A stretch of 7,920 bases of DNA from an uncultured Collinsella sp. (GTDB lineage Bacteria; Actinomycetota; Coriobacteriia; Coriobacteriales; Coriobacteriaceae). The notes beneath the pieces were generated by a model. That model worked only from the letters and a program-made list of their open reading frames with translations. It was not told the DNA's origin and searched no databases. Location of the stretch: positions 1 to 7,920 of the forward strand of contig CABUXL010000077.1 of NCBI GenBank assembly GCA_902495525.1, read 5' to 3'. Each line of letters opens with the position of its first letter. Positions within the stretch are counted from its first letter, which is position 1. Positions 6,016 to 7,920 of this stretch are shown in pieces. The position numbers and the translations under genes were made by a program.

Positions 6016-6414
6016 ATGAACCTTACAGACCCGATCGCAGATATGCTTACGCGCATCCGTAACGCTAACTCTGTGAACAAGGCCACGGTCTCCATGCCGA
6101 GCAGCAAGAAGCTCGTCGAGATCGCTCGTGTTCTGCACGAGGAGGGCTACATCGAGGGCTACGATGTCGAGGACACCGTTCCCCAGAAGACTCTGCACAT
6201 CACGCTTAAGTATGGTCCCAAGAAGGCTAAGGTCATCAACGGCATCCGCCGCATTTCCAAGCCGGGCCTGCGTAAGTACACCGGCGTTGCCGACATGCCC
6301 CGCGTCCGCGGTGGCCTTGGTACCGCCATTATTTCCACCAGCCATGGCGTCATGACCGACCGCGATGCTCGCAAGCACAACGTCGGCGGCGAGATCATCG
6401 CTTACGTCTGGTAA
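6016..6414 (+). CDS. rpsH: 30S ribosomal protein S8
   Basis: This 132-residue protein is normal length for S8, a primary 16S rRNA-binding protein of the 30S central domain. The N terminus MNLTDPIADMLTRIRNA and the C-terminal block from GTAIISTSHGVMTDRDA (102-118) to the final EIIAYVW are classic. The ATG at 6016 follows AAGGAG (6003-6008) by 7 bases. In E. coli S8 represses translation of the spc operon through a site in the mRNA at the start of rplE; if that feedback exists here, the shortened leader before rplE would be the place to look. It precedes rplF by a 33-base spacer without a notable hairpin. Confidence 0.98.
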   Translation: MNLTDPIADMLTRIRNANSVNKATVSMPSSKKLVEIARVLHEEGYIEGYDVEDTVPQKTLHITLKYGPKKAKVINGIRRISKPGLRKYTGVADMPRVRGGLGTAIISTSHGVMTDRDARKHNVGGEIIAYVW

Positions 6415-6447
6415 TTCGCTCGGTAGGTAGAAGGAAAGGAGATCACC

Positions 6448-6984
6448 GTGTCTCGTATCGGTAATAAGCCTGTCCAGATTCCCGCCGGAGTCGAAGTGGC
6501 AGTCAACGGCAACAACGTTGTCGTCAAGGGCCCCAAGGGCCAGCTCGAGCTCGATGTCTTTGAGAAGCTCGCTATCAACGTCGAGGACAACGTCCTCACC
6601 GTTTCCCGTCCCGACGACGAGCGTGAGACCCGTGCCCGCCACGGCCTCACCCGCGCCCTCATCCACAACATGGTTGTTGGCGTTTCCGAGGGCTTCGAGA
6701 AGAAGCTCGAGCTCGCCGGCGTCGGTTACCGCGTGCAGCAGAAGGGCAAGAACCTCGAGTTCTCCCTGGGCTTCTCGCACCCCGTGATCGTCGAGGCTCC
6801 CGAGGGCATTACCTTCGAGGTTCCCGACAACACCCACGTGAACGTCAAGGGTATCAACAAGCAGCAGGTCGGTCAGATTGCCGCTGAGATCCGCGGCCAT
6901 CGTCCTCCCGAGCCTTACAAGGGCAAGGGTATCCACTACGTTGGCGAGCACATCCGCCGCAAGCTGGGTAAGGCCGCCAAGTAG
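6448..6984 (+). CDS. rplF: 50S ribosomal protein L6
   Basis: This 178-residue protein has the two tandem L6 domains and the C-terminal signature PEPYKGKGIHY (154-164), which contacts 23S rRNA near the sarcin-ricin loop. The N terminus SRIGNKPVQIPAGV is typical. The start codon is GTG at 6448, supported by a near-perfect AAGGAGAT site (6436-6443) and by SRIGNKP directly after it; no in-frame ATG lies close by. The preceding rpsH stop is 33 bases upstream. A 75-base spacer with a hairpin separates it from rplR. Nothing is missing or unusual in the protein. Confidence 0.98.
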   Translation: MSRIGNKPVQIPAGVEVAVNGNNVVVKGPKGQLELDVFEKLAINVEDNVLTVSRPDDERETRARHGLTRALIHNMVVGVSEGFEKKLELAGVGYRVQQKGKNLEFSLGFSHPVIVEAPEGITFEVPDNTHVNVKGINKQQVGQIAAEIRGHRPPEPYKGKGIHYVGEHIRRKLGKAAK

Positions 6985-7009
6985 TCGTAACCGACTCACT
7001 CGCATAAGA

Positions 7010-7031
7010 CCAGCACCCCGTCAGGTGCTGG
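7010..7031 (+). other. Intercistronic hairpin between rplF and rplR
   Basis: CCAGCACC (7010-7017) and GGTGCTGG (7024-7031) form a perfect 8-pair stem with a six-base loop. A TTTTT run occurs at 7043-7047, but 11 bases after the stem and merging into the rplR ribosome binding site, so efficient intrinsic termination is unlikely. Partial attenuation or mRNA processing remains possible. Confidence 0.6.
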
Positions 7032-7059
7032 CAAGATCAACCTTTTTAGGAGTTTACGT

Positions 7060-7428
7060 ATGAACAAGCATAAGGCGAAGCTGGAAGGCCTCAAGCGTCG
7101 TCAGCGTCGTGTTCGCGGCAAGGTCTCGGGTACCTCCGAGCGTCCGCGTCTTCGCGTGACCCGTACTAACGCCAACATCTATGCCCAGATCATCGACGAC
7201 AGCAAGGGCTCCAGCCTGACGCTCGTCTCTGCCTCGACCCTCGAGGCCGAGTTCAAGGGCACCCACACCTCGAACAAGGAGGCTGCGGAGAAGGTCGGTC
7301 AGCTCGTTGGCAAGCGCGCCATCGAGGCCGGCATCACCAAGGTCGCCTTCGATCGCGGTGGCCGTATCTACCATGGCCGCGTCAAGGCCCTCGCCGACGG
7401 TGCTCGTGCCGCCGGTCTCGAGTTCTAG
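7060..7428 (+). CDS. rplR: 50S ribosomal protein L18
   Basis: This 122-residue protein is full length for L18, which binds 5S rRNA with L5 in the central protuberance. It has the basic N terminus (LKRRQRRVRGK, 11-21), the RPRLRVTRTNANIYAQIIDD segment (28-47) and the terminal signature FDRGGRIYHGRV (97-108) with AGLEF at the end. The ATG follows AGGAG (7048-7052) by 7 bases. Its stop TAG (7426-7428) overlaps the rpsE ribosome binding site TAGGAGGT, so translation of rplR and rpsE is probably coupled. Confidence 0.98.
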   Translation: MNKHKAKLEGLKRRQRRVRGKVSGTSERPRLRVTRTNANIYAQIIDDSKGSSLTLVSASTLEAEFKGTHTSNKEAAEKVGQLVGKRAIEAGITKVAFDRGGRIYHGRVKALADGARAAGLEF

Positions 7429-7442
7429 GAGGTATGTAGCAC

Positions 7443-7920
7443 ATGGCTCGTAATCAGAAGCAGCAGCGCGAGGCCTCCGAGTTCGAGGAGCGCGTCGTTT
7501 ACATCAACCGCGTGTCGAAGACCGTCAAGGGTGGTCGTCGCATGAGCCTCGTCGCTCTCGTCGTCGTTGGCGACGGCAAGGGCAACGTCGGCGTTGGCAT
7601 GGGCAAGTCCGCTGAGGTGCCCATGGCCATCTCCAAGGCATCTCTCGATGCCAAGAAGAACATGTTCCACGTGCCGGTGACCGAGCAGGGCACCATCCCG
7701 CACGAGGTTCTCGGCCACTTTGGTGCCGGCCGCATCATCATCAAGCCCGCTGTCGAGGGTACCGGCGTTATCGCCGGCGGCGCTGTGCGTCCCCTCTTCG
7801 AGCTTGCTGGCATCAAGAACGTCCTGTCCAAGTCCCTCGGTACCGACAACGGCCTCAACATCATCAAGGCTGCCGTCGAGGGCCTCAAGGAGCTCTCCAG
7901 CCCTGAGGACGTCGCGGCTC
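7443..7920 (+). CDS. rpsE: 30S ribosomal protein S5, 3' partial
   Basis: The frame opens at ATG 7443 and runs off the window end with 159 codons and no stop, near the usual S5 length of about 165-170 residues, so little is missing. The N-terminal double-stranded RNA-binding-like domain starts near EFEERVVYINRVSKTVKGG (13-31) and contains GDGKGNVGVGMGKS (43-56); the C-terminal domain shows EGTGVIAGGAVRPLFE (105-120) and AGIKNVLSKSLGTDN (122-136). S5 sits at the mRNA entry side of the 30S subunit and affects decoding accuracy. AGGAGGT (7427-7433), overlapping the rplR stop, is its ribosome binding site with a 9-base spacer. By operon convention rpmD, rplO and secY should follow outside the window. 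Confidence 0.97.
   Translation, partial: MARNQKQQREASEFEERVVYINRVSKTVKGGRRMSLVALVVVGDGKGNVGVGMGKSAEVPMAISKASLDAKKNMFHVPVTEQGTIPHEVLGHFGAGRIIIKPAVEGTGVIAGGAVRPLFELAGIKNVLSKSLGTDNGLNIIKAAVEGLKELSSPEDVAA

Noticed and set aside
5692..7005. A 437-codon open frame on the minus strand across rpsZ, rpsH and rplF
   Set aside because: It is antisense to three unmistakable ribosomal protein genes, a shadow of their C-ending codons.
7434..7439. A minimal start-stop ORF (ATG TAG) between the rpsE ribosome binding site and the rpsE start
   Set aside because: It begins only one base after AGGAGG, too close for initiation, and the rpsE ATG at 7443 has proper spacing.
1..7920. CRISPR arrays, tRNA or rRNA genes, transposase genes, prophage genes, selenocysteine TGA codons
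   Set aside because: I looked for regularly spaced repeats, cloverleaf-like segments and transposase motifs and saw none; all listed genes read through without an internal TGA.

Overview
The window is GC-rich bacterial DNA with strong Shine-Dalgarno sites and tightly packed genes. The mix of a selenium-dependent molybdenum hydroxylase maturation cluster with a zinc-type S14, together with the general protein style, suggests an anaerobic gut actinobacterium of the Coriobacteriia, with Collinsella or a relative as my best guess. That placement rests on recognition of style, not on any search.

Left part (1-4762): a set of accessory genes for molybdenum hydroxylases. A MocA-like nucleotidyltransferase, cut at its 5' end by the window edge, is followed 8 bases later by a hydantoinase/dihydropyrimidinase gene. 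Next, on the opposite strand, comes yqeC. It diverges from a tightly coupled yqeB-xdhC pair. This set matches the E. coli region holding yqeB, yqeC, mocA and hyuA near ygfK, ssnA and xdhD, which is tied to anaerobic purine and hydantoin use. MocA, YqeB, YqeC and XdhC would prepare or insert the (seleno)molybdenum cofactor. The hydantoinase would open a cyclic amide ring made by, or upstream of, the hydroxylase. The hydroxylase itself is not in the window and probably lies beyond position 1.

Junction (4763-5073): 311 bases without a gene. It holds a 67-bp palindromic repeat, a candidate promoter and a leader for the ribosomal genes. The same palindrome also lies between the convergent hydA and yqeC genes, so the window holds two copies with conserved arms and variable centres.

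Right part (5074-7920): rplE, rpsZ, rpsH, rplF, rplR and rpsE (cut by the window end) in canonical spc-operon order. The genes rplN and rplX, which normally precede rplE, are absent; the operon fragment starts at rplE behind its own candidate promoter. Three of the longer spacers between these genes carry stable hairpins. No classical hairpin-plus-U-tract terminator was seen anywhere in the window.
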